Assembly: GCF_014646235.1 (NCBI RefSeq)
Contig: NZ_BMNB01000007.1
Span: 124,001-188,000, forward strand
Origin: Micromonospora sonchi
Lineage (GTDB): Bacteria > Actinomycetota > Actinomycetes > Mycobacteriales > Micromonosporaceae
DNA: 64,000 nt
Reading direction: 5' to 3'
This document shows, piece by piece, positions 18,282 to 26,181 of this stretch (positions are counted from its first letter, which is position 1; every line of letters begins with the position of its first letter). A model generated the notes under the pieces. That model did no database searches, was not told where the DNA came from, and was given only the letters and a program-made list of their open reading frames with translations. The position numbers were made by a program, and so were the translations under genes.

Positions 18282-18668
18282 ATGGCGTTAATAGCTGAGG
18301 GCGCGGACGCGCTTGACGTGCAAGGTTGTGAGATATTTGAGGTTGCCCGAATATGTGACGGTGATGGTTTACTTGAAGCTGTCCAGCTGGTTTTCTCTGA
18401 CGGTCGGTCCTTAACGCTTACGGTTTGGACCGATTGGAGTCTCGCAATTGAACTCAGGTCCGACGTCGTTGTGCCGGAATATCTCTGGCCGCCCGAAGAG
18501 AGGGTTAGGATTGTGATTGCCGAACTTTCCGACCTGAGCCTTGAAGTTGGCCAGGCGGTCCCCCGCTTCAACGACGCTGCGGAAATTGTTGAAGTCCGGT
18601 TCGTGCTGAGTGGCCGAAAATTGCTAGTCGGTTCTACTGGTGGGAATTTGATCATAAAGATCGAGTGA
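18282..18668 (+). CDS. putative immunity protein for the Rhs toxin
   Basis: A 128-residue acidic, beta-rich cytoplasmic protein (no signal peptide), 17 bp downstream of the toxin stop codon. That position is where cognate immunity genes of Rhs toxins are found, and the role is inferred from it. GC is clearly lower than in flanking genes, like the toxin tip, as expected if tip and immunity travel together. The sequence (DVQGCEIFEVARICDGDGLL, FSDGRSLTLTVWTDWSLAIE) matches no immunity family I can name. Confidence 0.65.
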   Translation: MALIAEGADALDVQGCEIFEVARICDGDGLLEAVQLVFSDGRSLTLTVWTDWSLAIELRSDVVVPEYLWPPEERVRIVIAELSDLSLEVGQAVPRFNDAAEIVEVRFVLSGRKLLVGSTGGNLIIKIE

Positions 18669-18785
18669 TTCCATGCAGTGAACGCTCAACCGTGATCGCG
18701 ATCCGCCGATCACCGAGAGCGAGCGAAGGGCTTCAGGGCGCATTCCCTCCCAGGCATCCTGCCGGCCTGACGTGGGGAGGCGTCG

Positions 18786-19460
18786 ATGAGTGGCGAGCGG
18801 GTGCTGGCGGACATGCTGGATCAGGTTCCCTGGTCGGAGCTGGACCGCGACTCCATCGCCGCTGAGGAGGTGCCTCGCCTAGTCATCGACCTGGTGGGCG
18901 GAGTCTCGGCCGAATCCCGACGGGAGGCAGCGGACAACCTGTATTGTGCTGCGGCGAACCAGGGCATACTCAGTGAGATCTCGCCATTTATAGCGAAGAT
19001 TCTGATTCAAGTGCTCCGGCTGGACATGTGTGTGGACCGCGAGCCGGTTTACTACGTGCTCCAGGCGATCCAGGAGTGCCGGGCGTGGCGGGTTCGGAAC
19101 GACGCGGTCGGTGAACGATTGTTTACCGAGTCGAGAGCCGCAATCGACTCTGGTTTAGACATGTATATGGTCGATCTGCATCGTCTTGACCTGGAACGGT
19201 ATCCGTCATTACTGCTGCTGTTCGAGGATCTCGCCGCGAAGCACCTGGACGTTCTGACTCAGCTTTGGGCGGAAGTCCGGCGCAGTGACGGAGAGAGGGG
19301 ACGTCGGCTGGAAGAGACGTATTTCGGCGCATTGGAACACGCGCAGCAGCACACGCTGGATCCAGCGGAGTGCTTCTGCGGTGAGGAGTTCTGGCTGACC
19401 GAGAAGTCGGTGGCTGACGCGGCACCCGAGGAGGGCGGTGGCCTTCGCCTTCCAGGGTGA
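18786..19460 (+). CDS. predicted all-helical protein, possible second immunity gene
   Basis: A 224-residue cytoplasmic protein, mostly alpha-helical by eye (for example EEVPRLVIDLVGGVSAESRR, SEISPFIAKILIQVLRLDMC), of the HEAT-repeat-like type often seen among immunity proteins. Start ATG 18786 has a strong GGGGAGG site. It follows the immunity-like gene by 117 bp. The last ~8 codons (GGGLRLPG) are written by DNA that is a relic of the neighbouring peptidase gene (19438-19490), so the true C-terminus was probably changed by recombination. Function unknown. Confidence 0.6.
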   Translation: MSGERVLADMLDQVPWSELDRDSIAAEEVPRLVIDLVGGVSAESRREAADNLYCAAANQGILSEISPFIAKILIQVLRLDMCVDREPVYYVLQAIQECRAWRVRNDAVGERLFTESRAAIDSGLDMYMVDLHRLDLERYPSLLLLFEDLAAKHLDVLTQLWAEVRRSDGERGRRLEETYFGALEHAQQHTLDPAECFCGEEFWLTEKSVADAAPEEGGGLRLPG

Positions 19461-19490
19461 GCACTTGGCCGATGCCGAGAATTGGGGCCG
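19438..19490 (-). pseudogene. relic copy of the 3' part of the adjacent TAP-like peptidase gene
   Basis: The plus-strand stretch 19438-19490 aligns without gaps to 19590-19641 inside the peptidase gene at roughly 80% identity (shared GTGGCCTTCGCC, GTGAGCAC, GGCCGA-GCCGAG). Read on the minus strand, it gives GIGQVLTLEGEGH against GVGRVLTWEGEGH of the intact gene. It is a duplicated scrap or the remnant of a second paralogue at the edge of the toxin island. Confidence 0.7.
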
Positions 19491-21074
19491 CTAGCGTGCC
19501 GGGCAGCGTTTCCCCTCGGCGGGGACGGTGAGGTCGATGAGGTACGCGTTGACGGCCTCGGTGATGCAGGCCGTCTGGGGGTACGCGGTGTGGCCTTCGC
19601 CCTCCCAGGTGAGCACCCGGCCGACGCCGAGCATCTCGGCCAGGGCCGGGGTCTGCTCGTACGGGGTGGCCGGATCGCCGGTGGTGCCGACGACCAGGAT
19701 CGGCGGGGCGCCGTCGGCGCGGCCGGTGGGGTAGGGGTCGCTGCCGCCGGGCCACTCGGTGCAGGAGATCAGGCCGACCGCCAGCGCCGGCCCGAAGAGC
19801 GGGTACTTCCCGCGCCACTGCGACTGCAACTGGCGGATCCGCTCCAGGCTGGGCCGTTTCTCCTCGTCGGCGCAGTTGACCGCCATGTTGGCGTCGAAGA
19901 GGTTGCTGTAGTGGCCGTCCTCGTCGCGGTCGGCGTAGGCGTCGGCGAGGCGGAACACCTCGTCGGGGTTGCCCTCCTCCAGGCGGTTGATCGCGCGGGC
20001 GAGCTGCTGCCAGCCGGTTTCGGTGTACAGCGAGGAGATGATCGCGTAGAAGACCCAGCCGGCGGTGGCCTCCCGGCCGTCGGCGGAGCGGACCGGGGAG
20101 ACCTTCGCCTTGTCGAGGGCCGAGGTCACCGCGGCGCGGGCGTCCGGCGCGATCGGGCAGCGGTCGGTGTTGGCCGCGCACCAGCGGGTGAAGTTGTCGA
20201 AGGCCCGCTCGAAGCCTCTGGCCTGGCTCTCCGAGCCCTCGATCAGGCCCTGCCGGGGGTTGACCGCGCCGTCGAGCACCAGCGCCCGCACCCGTTGCGG
20301 AAACAGTTGGGCGTACGTCGCGCCGAGCAGGGTGCCGTAGGAGTAGCCGAGGTACGTCATCTTCTCGTCGCCGACCGCCGCGCGGATGGCGTCCATGTCC
20401 CGGGCGGCCTGCTCGGTGCCGTAGAGCGGCAGTTGGTCGCCGTACCTGTCGCCGCAGCCCTGACCGATCCGCTTGTTGAGCGCGACGAAATCGTCGAACG
20501 ACTCCTGGCTGGCCGGATCAGGATCGAAGCCGAAGGCGGCGTCGAGGTCGGCGTCCGGAATGCACTCCACCGGGCTGGAGCGGGTCACCCCGCGCGGGTC
20601 GAAGCCGACGATGTCGAACCGCTGCAGGACGGTGTCGGGCAGGCCGCCGAACTGCTCACCGAAGGTGAGGTAGACGGCGGTGTCCACCCCCGACCCGCCC
20701 GGCCCGCCCGGGTTGACCAGCAGCGAGCCGATGCGGTCGCGCTGCTTGTCGGAGCGGATCCGGATCAGGGCGATCTCGAAGGTCTCGCCGGCGCCGGGAC
20801 CGGCCGTGGCGCCGCTGCCGCCGGCCCAGTCACGGGGCACCTGGATGCGGGCGCACTCGTAGCGCATCCCGGGCGCACCGCGCCCGACCAGCTCCTTGGG
20901 CACCTCCGGGCAGGACTGCCAGGTGGGTGCCGTCCCCGGGGGCGCGGCCTCGCCCTCGACGTCGGCGCGCGGCGCGAACGCCGGCAGCGTGCAACCGGCG
21001 GCGACCACCGCAGCGGCGACCAGGCCGGCCAGGGTGAGCCGGAAACGGCGGATCCGGTCGGTGGTACGGGTCAC
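19491..21074 (-). CDS. exported alpha/beta-hydrolase, TAP-like (tripeptidyl aminopeptidase family) lipoprotein
   Basis: A 527-residue S33-type serine peptidase. The signal ends in a lipobox (VVAAGC, Cys28), so it is probably anchored to the outer face of the membrane. The oxyanion region is LLVNPGGPGGSG, the nucleophile is Ser245 in LGYSYGTLLG, and the acid and base lie in the C-terminal TAP-like domain (GTTGDPATPYEQ, GEGHTAYP). Such enzymes remove N-terminal di- or tripeptides. Secreted relatives in streptomycetes act in peptide uptake and protein turnover. It is the edge gene of the toxin island, and its 3' end has a relic copy next to it. Confidence 0.88.
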   Translation of the reverse strand: MTRTTDRIRRFRLTLAGLVAAAVVAAGCTLPAFAPRADVEGEAAPPGTAPTWQSCPEVPKELVGRGAPGMRYECARIQVPRDWAGGSGATAGPGAGETFEIALIRIRSDKQRDRIGSLLVNPGGPGGSGVDTAVYLTFGEQFGGLPDTVLQRFDIVGFDPRGVTRSSPVECIPDADLDAAFGFDPDPASQESFDDFVALNKRIGQGCGDRYGDQLPLYGTEQAARDMDAIRAAVGDEKMTYLGYSYGTLLGATYAQLFPQRVRALVLDGAVNPRQGLIEGSESQARGFERAFDNFTRWCAANTDRCPIAPDARAAVTSALDKAKVSPVRSADGREATAGWVFYAIISSLYTETGWQQLARAINRLEEGNPDEVFRLADAYADRDEDGHYSNLFDANMAVNCADEEKRPSLERIRQLQSQWRGKYPLFGPALAVGLISCTEWPGGSDPYPTGRADGAPPILVVGTTGDPATPYEQTPALAEMLGVGRVLTWEGEGHTAYPQTACITEAVNAYLIDLTVPAEGKRCPAR

Positions 21075-21107
21075 GAGCGAGCCTCCGTGATCGGGTCGAC
21101 CGTCAGG

Positions 21108-22220
21108 CTACGCGGGGTCGGGTGCGGGCCCGACCGGGACCGCCGGATCGCCGCGCAGGACCTGGTCCACGTCGAACCGGACCGGCCGGTCGAGCTGGTC
21201 GTAGCGGCAGGAGCGGGGGTCGCGGTCGGGCCGCCAGCGGACGAATCGCGCGGTGTGCCGGAACCGGTCGCCCTCCATCGCGTCGTACGCCACCTCCACC
21301 ACCAGCTCCGGGCGGACCGGCTCCCACTCCAGATTCTTGGTGCCGGTCCACCGGCTGACCCCGCCGGGGATGCGCTGGCCGCGCTCGTGGTCGCCGTGCA
21401 CCCACGGGTGCTCCGCCCCGGCGTCCCGGTAGGGGGCCAGCTCCTCCAGCAGCTCCGCCCGCCGGGCCATGGTGAACGAGGCGCTCACCCCGACGTGGTG
21501 CAGCACCCCGGCGTCGTCGTGGAGCCCGAGCAGCAGCGAGCCGACCACCGGGCCGGACTTGTGCCAGCGGAACCCGGCCACCACCGCGTCGGCGGTGCGG
21601 GCGTGCTTGACCTTGAACATGAGCCGCTTGCCCGGCTCGTACGCCAGGTCGGCGGGCTTGGCGATGAGCCCGTCCAGCCCGGCGCCCTCGAACACCTCGA
21701 ACCAGCGGCGTGCGGTGTCGGCGTCGGTGGTGACCTGGGTGACGTGCACCGGTGGGCGCACCCCGGCCAGGGCCTGCTCCAGCCGGGCGCGGCGGGTCGG
21801 GTAGGGCGCGTCGAGCAGGCTCTCGTCGTCGAGGGCGAGCAGGTCGAAGGCGACGAAGTCGGCCGGGGTGGTCTCGGCGAGCAGCTTCACCCGGGACGCC
21901 GCTGGGTGGATGCGCTGGGCCAGCAACTCGAAGTCGAGCCGGGGCTGACCGTCCGGCCCGTCGCGGCGGATCACGATCAGCTCGCCGTCGACCGCGCAGC
22001 GCGTCGGCAGCTGTTGGCGCGCCTGTTCGACCACCTCGGGGAAGTAGCGGGTCATCATCTTGCCGCCCCGGCTGGCCAGCTCCACCTCGTCACCGTCGCG
22101 GAAGACGATGCAGCGGAAACCGTCCCACTTGGGCTCGTAGGTCATTCCCGGCCCGGTGGGGATCGACGCGACGCTGCGGGCCAGCATCGGCTCCACGGGC
22201 GGATTGATCGGCAGCTCCAC
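21108..22220 (-). CDS. ATP-dependent DNA ligase (LigC/LigD-type ligase domain)
   Basis: A 370-residue ligase. Motif I is YEPKWDGFR with the adenylated Lys31; further nucleotidyltransferase motifs are VDGELIV, FDLLAL, LDGLIAKPADLAYEPGKR and MFKVKH. The C-terminal part is the OB-fold domain (VSRWTGTKNLEWEPVRPELV, FRHTARFVRWRPDR). Length fits the small LigC type. It seals nicks, probably in NHEJ or base excision repair, and may work with the stand-alone polymerase domain at 2223-3248. The GTG start at 22220 fits the family N-terminus (ELPINPPVEPMLA), but the ribosome site is weak. Confidence 0.9.
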   Translation of the reverse strand: MELPINPPVEPMLARSVASIPTGPGMTYEPKWDGFRCIVFRDGDEVELASRGGKMMTRYFPEVVEQARQQLPTRCAVDGELIVIRRDGPDGQPRLDFELLAQRIHPAASRVKLLAETTPADFVAFDLLALDDESLLDAPYPTRRARLEQALAGVRPPVHVTQVTTDADTARRWFEVFEGAGLDGLIAKPADLAYEPGKRLMFKVKHARTADAVVAGFRWHKSGPVVGSLLLGLHDDAGVLHHVGVSASFTMARRAELLEELAPYRDAGAEHPWVHGDHERGQRIPGGVSRWTGTKNLEWEPVRPELVVEVAYDAMEGDRFRHTARFVRWRPDRDPRSCRYDQLDRPVRFDVDQVLRGDPAVPVGPAPDPA

Positions 22221-22355
22221 GGCGACAGTCAACCAGACGGCACCGACAGCGGTGAGGCAGATCACTGGCCCCCGGTAGGCGGCGTGTCCGGCGAAGATCC
22301 CTCGCGTACGCCTTGGGTGGATCGTAAAGCCGCAGGTCAGAGCTACTTTCGCGGG

Positions 22356-22568
22356 GTGCGGGAGTGGGTGTGCGGGTGTTGCGGGCGGTGGCGGGTCAGC
22401 GTCGAGCTGATCCGGGGCCGGTACGTCTACCGGCTGGTCCACCGCTATCCCCGCCGCTTCGGCGGCGGCAAGAACGTGCTCGGTGAGGTGGGCTCGGTGA
22501 CCGAGCTGGCGGAGCTGTTGGGCCGGCGTACCCCGCTCAGCCTGGCCGACCTGCGCGAGGCCGCCTGA
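22356..22568 (+). CDS. small conserved hypothetical protein with a CxCC motif
   Basis: A 70-residue protein starting GTG 22356: MREWVCGCCGRWRVSVELIR and then YVYRLVHRYPRRFGGGKNVL, ending TPLSLADLREAA. The CGCC cluster near the start may bind metal. It is basic in the middle and helical at the end. It diverges from the ligase gene, 135 bp away. Similar short proteins seem common in Micromonosporaceae, from memory only. The ribosome site is weak. Confidence 0.55.
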   Translation: MREWVCGCCGRWRVSVELIRGRYVYRLVHRYPRRFGGGKNVLGEVGSVTELAELLGRRTPLSLADLREAA

Positions 22569-22693
22569 CACCGCGGCGGCCTGGCAGCGCGGCGGCCCAC
22601 AAGGGCGGCGGTCCGAGAAGCGCGGCGGTCCGGAAAGCGTGGCGGTCCGGAAAGCGCGGCCTGCGGCCGCAGGCGCCCGGGACGCGGGCGGGG

Positions 22694-23611
22694 TCAGAAG
22701 TGGGCGAAGGAGCGGATGGGGGCGCGGGGGCCGAACTTCGGTGCCTGGATGCCGGCGGCCTCCAACAGCCGGCAGACCCGGCCCCGGTGTCCCCGGAACG
22801 GTTCCAGCAGCTCCAGCATCCGGGCGTCGTCGGCGCGCGGCTCCCCGGCCAGCGCCCAGGCCACCGTGTTGGGTACGTGGTAGTCGCCGACGCTGACCGC
22901 GTCCGGGTCGCCGTACGCGACGCGGACCACTTCGGCGGCGGTCCACGGGCCGATGCCGGTGATCGCGGTCAGCCGCCTGGTGGCCTCGGTGGAGTCGGCG
23001 CAGCGTTCCAGCCGGTCGGCGACCGTGGCGGCCCGACGCAGCGTGTCGGCCCGGCGCTGCTCGACGCCGAACGGGTGGAACACCCAGTAACCGGCGGCGG
23101 CCACCGCTGCCGGCTCCGGTAACAGCAGCAGCCGCATCGGCCCTGGTGCCGGCTGCCCGAAGTGGCGGACCATCGCTGCGTACCCCCGGTAGGCCTCCGT
23201 GCCGGTGACCTTCTGTTCGAGGACCGCCCGCAGCACCCGGTTGAAGACCAGCCCGGTCGCCGGCATCCGCAGGCCCCGGTGCCGGTTGGCCAGCTCGGCC
23301 ATCACCGGGTGACCGGCGGCCAGCTCGGCGAAGCCGGCCAGGTCGTCCCGGAGCCCGGCGATCGCGTCCGCCCGGTCCACCACCCAGCCGCCGCCCGGGC
23401 CGTACCCCTCGGCGACCAGCTCGCCGCCGGCCGGCCGCAGGGCGAGGGTGGCCGGGCCCGCCGGGGTGCGGGTGGCCCACCAGAGGGTGCCGGCCACGAT
23501 CCGGGCGCAGGGATCGTACGGGCTGAAGGTGAGCGGGCGCACCGAGGCGACCAGCCGATAGTGCTCCGGCGGGCGCAGCCTCCGGCTGGCAGCCGGCTCG
23601 GTCGAGGTCAC
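22694..23611 (-). CDS. AlkA-like DNA glycosylase (HhH-GPD)
   Basis: A 305-residue base-excision repair glycosylase. The C-terminal half has the helix-hairpin-helix (LTAITGIGPWTAAEVVRVAY) followed by the catalytic-aspartate loop DAVSVGDYHVPN. LRAVLEQKVTGTEAYRG is the conserved helix before it. The N-terminal beta domain is the AlkA-like type. It likely removes alkylated bases. The open frame continues upstream through a G-rich repeat; GTG 23611 (VTSTEPAASRR) is chosen because the upstream peptide (WGWGGWGWGG) is low complexity. Confidence 0.88.
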   Translation of the reverse strand: MTSTEPAASRRLRPPEHYRLVASVRPLTFSPYDPCARIVAGTLWWATRTPAGPATLALRPAGGELVAEGYGPGGGWVVDRADAIAGLRDDLAGFAELAAGHPVMAELANRHRGLRMPATGLVFNRVLRAVLEQKVTGTEAYRGYAAMVRHFGQPAPGPMRLLLLPEPAAVAAAGYWVFHPFGVEQRRADTLRRAATVADRLERCADSTEATRRLTAITGIGPWTAAEVVRVAYGDPDAVSVGDYHVPNTVAWALAGEPRADDARMLELLEPFRGHRGRVCRLLEAAGIQAPKFGPRAPIRSFAHF

Positions 23612-23675
23612 CGGCCCACTCTGCCACCCCACCCCACCCCACCCCCACCCACCCCACCCCCACACCCGATTGCTT

Positions 23676-23738
23676 CGTTGATCATGAGGTTAACGGCGAA
23701 GTTGATCTCCTCAACTGCCGCTAACCTCATGATCAACG
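23676..23738. repeat. hairpin repeat family A, copy 2
   Basis: Left arm 23676-23697 and right arm 23717-23738 match family A (CGTTGATCATGAGGTTAACG against TAGCG in copy 1), with one mismatch between arms. The loop is 19 nt and again contains GTTGATC. It lies between the lipoprotein gene (downstream end) and the glycosylase gene. Confidence 0.9.
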
Positions 23739-23764
23739 GGGCTTGGGTCGGGGCAGGGCTTGGG

Positions 23765-24436
23765 TCAGTACGAGTAGTCGGAGTCGGAGCTGTCGGACTT
23801 GGACTTCGACGGGGGAGTGACGGCCTTGGGGGTGCCCTTGGGGAGGCAGCTCAGGTTCTTGCTGCCGTCGGGGTTGATCACGAACCAGGTGCCGCCGACG
23901 CCCTGGCCCTTCCACTGGCCCGGCTTCTTGTCACCGATGTAGGTGTAGAGCGGCCAGCCGTCGAGGGTGATCTGGCGGGTGCCGTCCTCGCGGGTGATGG
24001 TGCCCACCGCGTCGTCGGAGATGAGGCCCTTGATCTTCGGGTTGCCGTCGGTCAGCGCCGGCGGCCAGACCTCGGCGCACTCGTCGACGCAGTTCGACGA
24101 CGGCGGGTCGTTGGTGTCGCGGTCGAAGCGGTAGAGGATGTAGCCGTCCTGGTTGATGACCGCGCTGCCCATCCGGTCGAACTTCTTGCCGGTCAGGCGC
24201 ACGGTCAGTTCGACGCCGTCGGGCAGGGGAGCGTCGATCTCGGCCTCCGCGCCGGGTGACGCCGAGGCGCCCGGCTCCGCGCTGGCCTCGGGGTCCACGC
24301 TCACAGTGGGCTCGGCCGCGGCGACGGCGATCGGCTCGGCCGCTCCGGCGTTCGCTCCCTCGTAGCCCGCGGGAGCGCAGGCCGTGAGCGCGACCATGGC
24401 GCTCGCGACGACGACGGTCCGCTTGATCTTTGCCAC
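23765..24436 (-). CDS. lipoprotein with COG4315 secreted repeats
   Basis: A 223-residue lipoprotein; the lipobox is ALTAC with Cys20. A Pro/Glu/Ala linker (about 30-70) is followed by two secreted-repeat units: [24 protein letters not shown] with [13 protein letters not shown], and [20 protein letters not shown] with [11 protein letters not shown]. The tail is Ser/Asp/Lys-rich. This family is widespread on actinobacterial cell surfaces and its role is unknown; a link with the nearby ECF sigma/anti-sigma pair is possible. The start is GTG 24436 with GAGGAGG upstream. An upstream TTGACA (minus strand) may be its -35. Confidence 0.85.
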   Translation of the reverse strand: MAKIKRTVVVASAMVALTACAPAGYEGANAGAAEPIAVAAAEPTVSVDPEASAEPGASASPGAEAEIDAPLPDGVELTVRLTGKKFDRMGSAVINQDGYILYRFDRDTNDPPSSNCVDECAEVWPPALTDGNPKIKGLISDDAVGTITREDGTRQITLDGWPLYTYIGDKKPGQWKGQGVGGTWFVINPDGSKNLSCLPKGTPKAVTPPSKSKSDSSDSDYSY

Positions 24437-24583
24437 GTGCCCTCCTCATGCTTGACAGTCACCGGGAAGTACGTGGCGAGGGGATGTCAAGGTTGAACCG
24501 CGAACGGTGGCTAATTTCACATCGAACCCGTTGAACCGAACCCCGTCCCGCTTCGTGTAGGCCGACATCGATCAGGTATCGCA

Positions 24584-24614
24584 AAGGCCCGCCTCCACAA
24601 AGGAAGCGGGCCTT
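24584..24614 (-). terminator. stem-loop after the anti-sigma factor gene
   Basis: AAGGCCCGC (24584-24592) pairs with GCGGGCCTT (24606-24614) across a 13-nt loop, 13 bp past the stop codon of the anti-sigma gene on the minus strand. It probably ends the sigma/anti-sigma transcript. Confidence 0.65.
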
Positions 24615-24627
24615 CTGGTCCCCTGGG

Positions 24628-25410
24628 TCAGGGCGCGGGCACCGTCAGCAGCGGGCTGGCCGTTCCCTTCGCGTCGACCTGCTCCACCCGGAAGTGCTTC
24701 ACGTCCTCCAGCTTGGACGAGGTGGTGGCGTGCAGGGTGAGGGCCGTCGGGTTGCTGTTGGTGCCGTACCCGCCCGGCGGCACCGACCAGCTGGAGATGA
24801 CCTCGGTGCCGGAGTCCTTGCGCACCACCACGAGGCGGCACTCGCGTGGGCCGGGCAGCCGGCTGAGGGTGAAGGCGGCCAGGGTGCCGAAGTCCTTCGA
24901 GTCCAGGAAGAACGTCCCCTGCACCCCGGTGGTCGGGTCGGTGACGTCGACCTGCTCGCCCTCCTGCTCGTTGCCGCCCACCCCGGGTCCGCCCGGGTTG
25001 CCCGAACGGGTGCTCGGCGGCTCCAGAGAGGCGTTGGAGCCCTGCCCGGATCCCTGCGGCGGTGCGGTGCTCTCCGCGCTCAGGTTGGCGAATCCGACGC
25101 CGGTCAGCCCGCCGAAGACGACCACCGCGGCCGCGGTCGCGAGGACCTGCCGGAACCGGGCCCTCCGTCGGTGCGTACGCATCGCCACCAGCGTGCGGTC
25201 GAGCAGGACCGGATTCGACTGGGTCTGCTCCAGCGCCGTCATCGACTCCGCGTCGATGTCGGAGAGCAGCCCCACCACCGGCACCATCGTCTCCAGCTCG
25301 GCGGCGCACGCCCAGCAGGAGGCGAGGTGCTCCTCGAACCGCTCCATGTCCTGCTCGTCCAGCACGCCGAGCGCGTACGCGGCGACGTCCATGTGGTCCA
25401 CCCGGCTCAT
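24628..25410 (-). CDS. zinc-binding anti-sigma factor (RskA-like)
   Basis: A 260-residue membrane protein that should hold the upstream ECF sigma factor inactive. The N-terminal ZAS motif is complete (His28, Cys32, Cys35 in HLASCWACAAE). One transmembrane helix (VLATAAAVVVFGGLTGVGFA) separates it from an extracytoplasmic, Gly/Ser-linked sensor domain (about 115-260) typical of RskA-type proteins. The start codon overlaps the sigma stop codon (ATGA), so both are made together, as usual for such pairs. Release by regulated proteolysis is the family model; the signal is unknown. Confidence 0.9.
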   Translation of the reverse strand: MSRVDHMDVAAYALGVLDEQDMERFEEHLASCWACAAELETMVPVVGLLSDIDAESMTALEQTQSNPVLLDRTLVAMRTHRRRARFRQVLATAAAVVVFGGLTGVGFANLSAESTAPPQGSGQGSNASLEPPSTRSGNPGGPGVGGNEQEGEQVDVTDPTTGVQGTFFLDSKDFGTLAAFTLSRLPGPRECRLVVVRKDSGTEVISSWSVPPGGYGTNSNPTALTLHATTSSKLEDVKHFRVEQVDAKGTASPLLTVPAP

Positions 25411-25967
25411 TCCGTCACCCCCCTTTCCTGCAGAGCTGTGCGCAGCGCGCGCAGCGCGTAGTAGACCCGTGACTTCGCGGTGCCCAGCGGCAGCCCGAGT
25501 TCCTCGGCCGCCTCCGGCACCGTCCTTCCCCGAAAGTACGTCGCCACCAGGATCTCCCGGTGCGCCTGGCTCAACGTCCGCAGCGCGTCCGCCACCGTCA
25601 TCGAGCGCAGCACCCGGTCGGTGCTGTCCGACTCGGCGAACGCGGTCAGATCCCGGTCGTACGTCTCGGCCGGCCGGGCCTGCTCGCTGCGGTGCTCGTC
25701 GATGGCGATGCGGCGGGCCACCGTCACCAGCCACGGCCGCAGCGACCCCTGCCCCTGCGTGCCCAGCCGGTGGGCGTTGCGCCAGGCCCGGAGCAGCGTC
25801 TCCTGGACGATGTCCTCGGCCCGCTGCCGGTCGCCGCCGGTCAGCCGCATCACGAACATCAGCAGCGGCCCGGCGTGTTCGGCGTAGAGCGTACGGATCA
25901 ACTGATCGGAGTGGGCGGCTTCAGAGGTCGTAGCCTGGTGGCGGCCAGGGGCGGGTCGCGGCGTCAC
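25407..25967 (-). CDS. ECF-type RNA polymerase sigma factor
   Basis: A 186-residue group IV sigma factor. Region 2 is YAEHAGPLLMFVMRLTGGDR then AEDIVQETLLRAWRN; region 4 is DALRTLSQAHREILVATYFR with VPEAAEELGLPLGTAKSRVY. It belongs to the SigK/SigL-like group that pairs with RskA-type anti-sigma factors, and the next gene is such a factor. The frame continues upstream to 26165, but GTG 25967 is chosen. AGAATA lies a few bases upstream, so the transcript could be leaderless. Confidence 0.9.
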   Translation of the reverse strand: MTPRPAPGRHQATTSEAAHSDQLIRTLYAEHAGPLLMFVMRLTGGDRQRAEDIVQETLLRAWRNAHRLGTQGQGSLRPWLVTVARRIAIDEHRSEQARPAETYDRDLTAFAESDSTDRVLRSMTVADALRTLSQAHREILVATYFRGRTVPEAAEELGLPLGTAKSRVYYALRALRTALQERGVTE

Positions 25968-26181
25968 CGGGCTATTCTGGCGAGCCGCGGCGTGGGAGTC
26001 GACCCCACGGGTGGACGTGGTCGGCCGCGACTGGGACCGGGCGGACATCCAGTCCACCCGCACCCGGTCGCCGTGCCAACCGGCCGCCAGTGCATGCATG
26101 CAGACCTCCGATGTCGCTGGACAGAAGCCGTCCCCCCACGGGCATGGTCGCCGGGTGATACGCATGGATCCGCCGAACGGA

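Noticed and set aside
19482..22355. Long plus-strand frame opposite the peptidase and ligase genes
   Set aside because: Only its last 70 codons (from GTG 22356) look like a gene; the rest mirrors two well-supported minus-strand genes.
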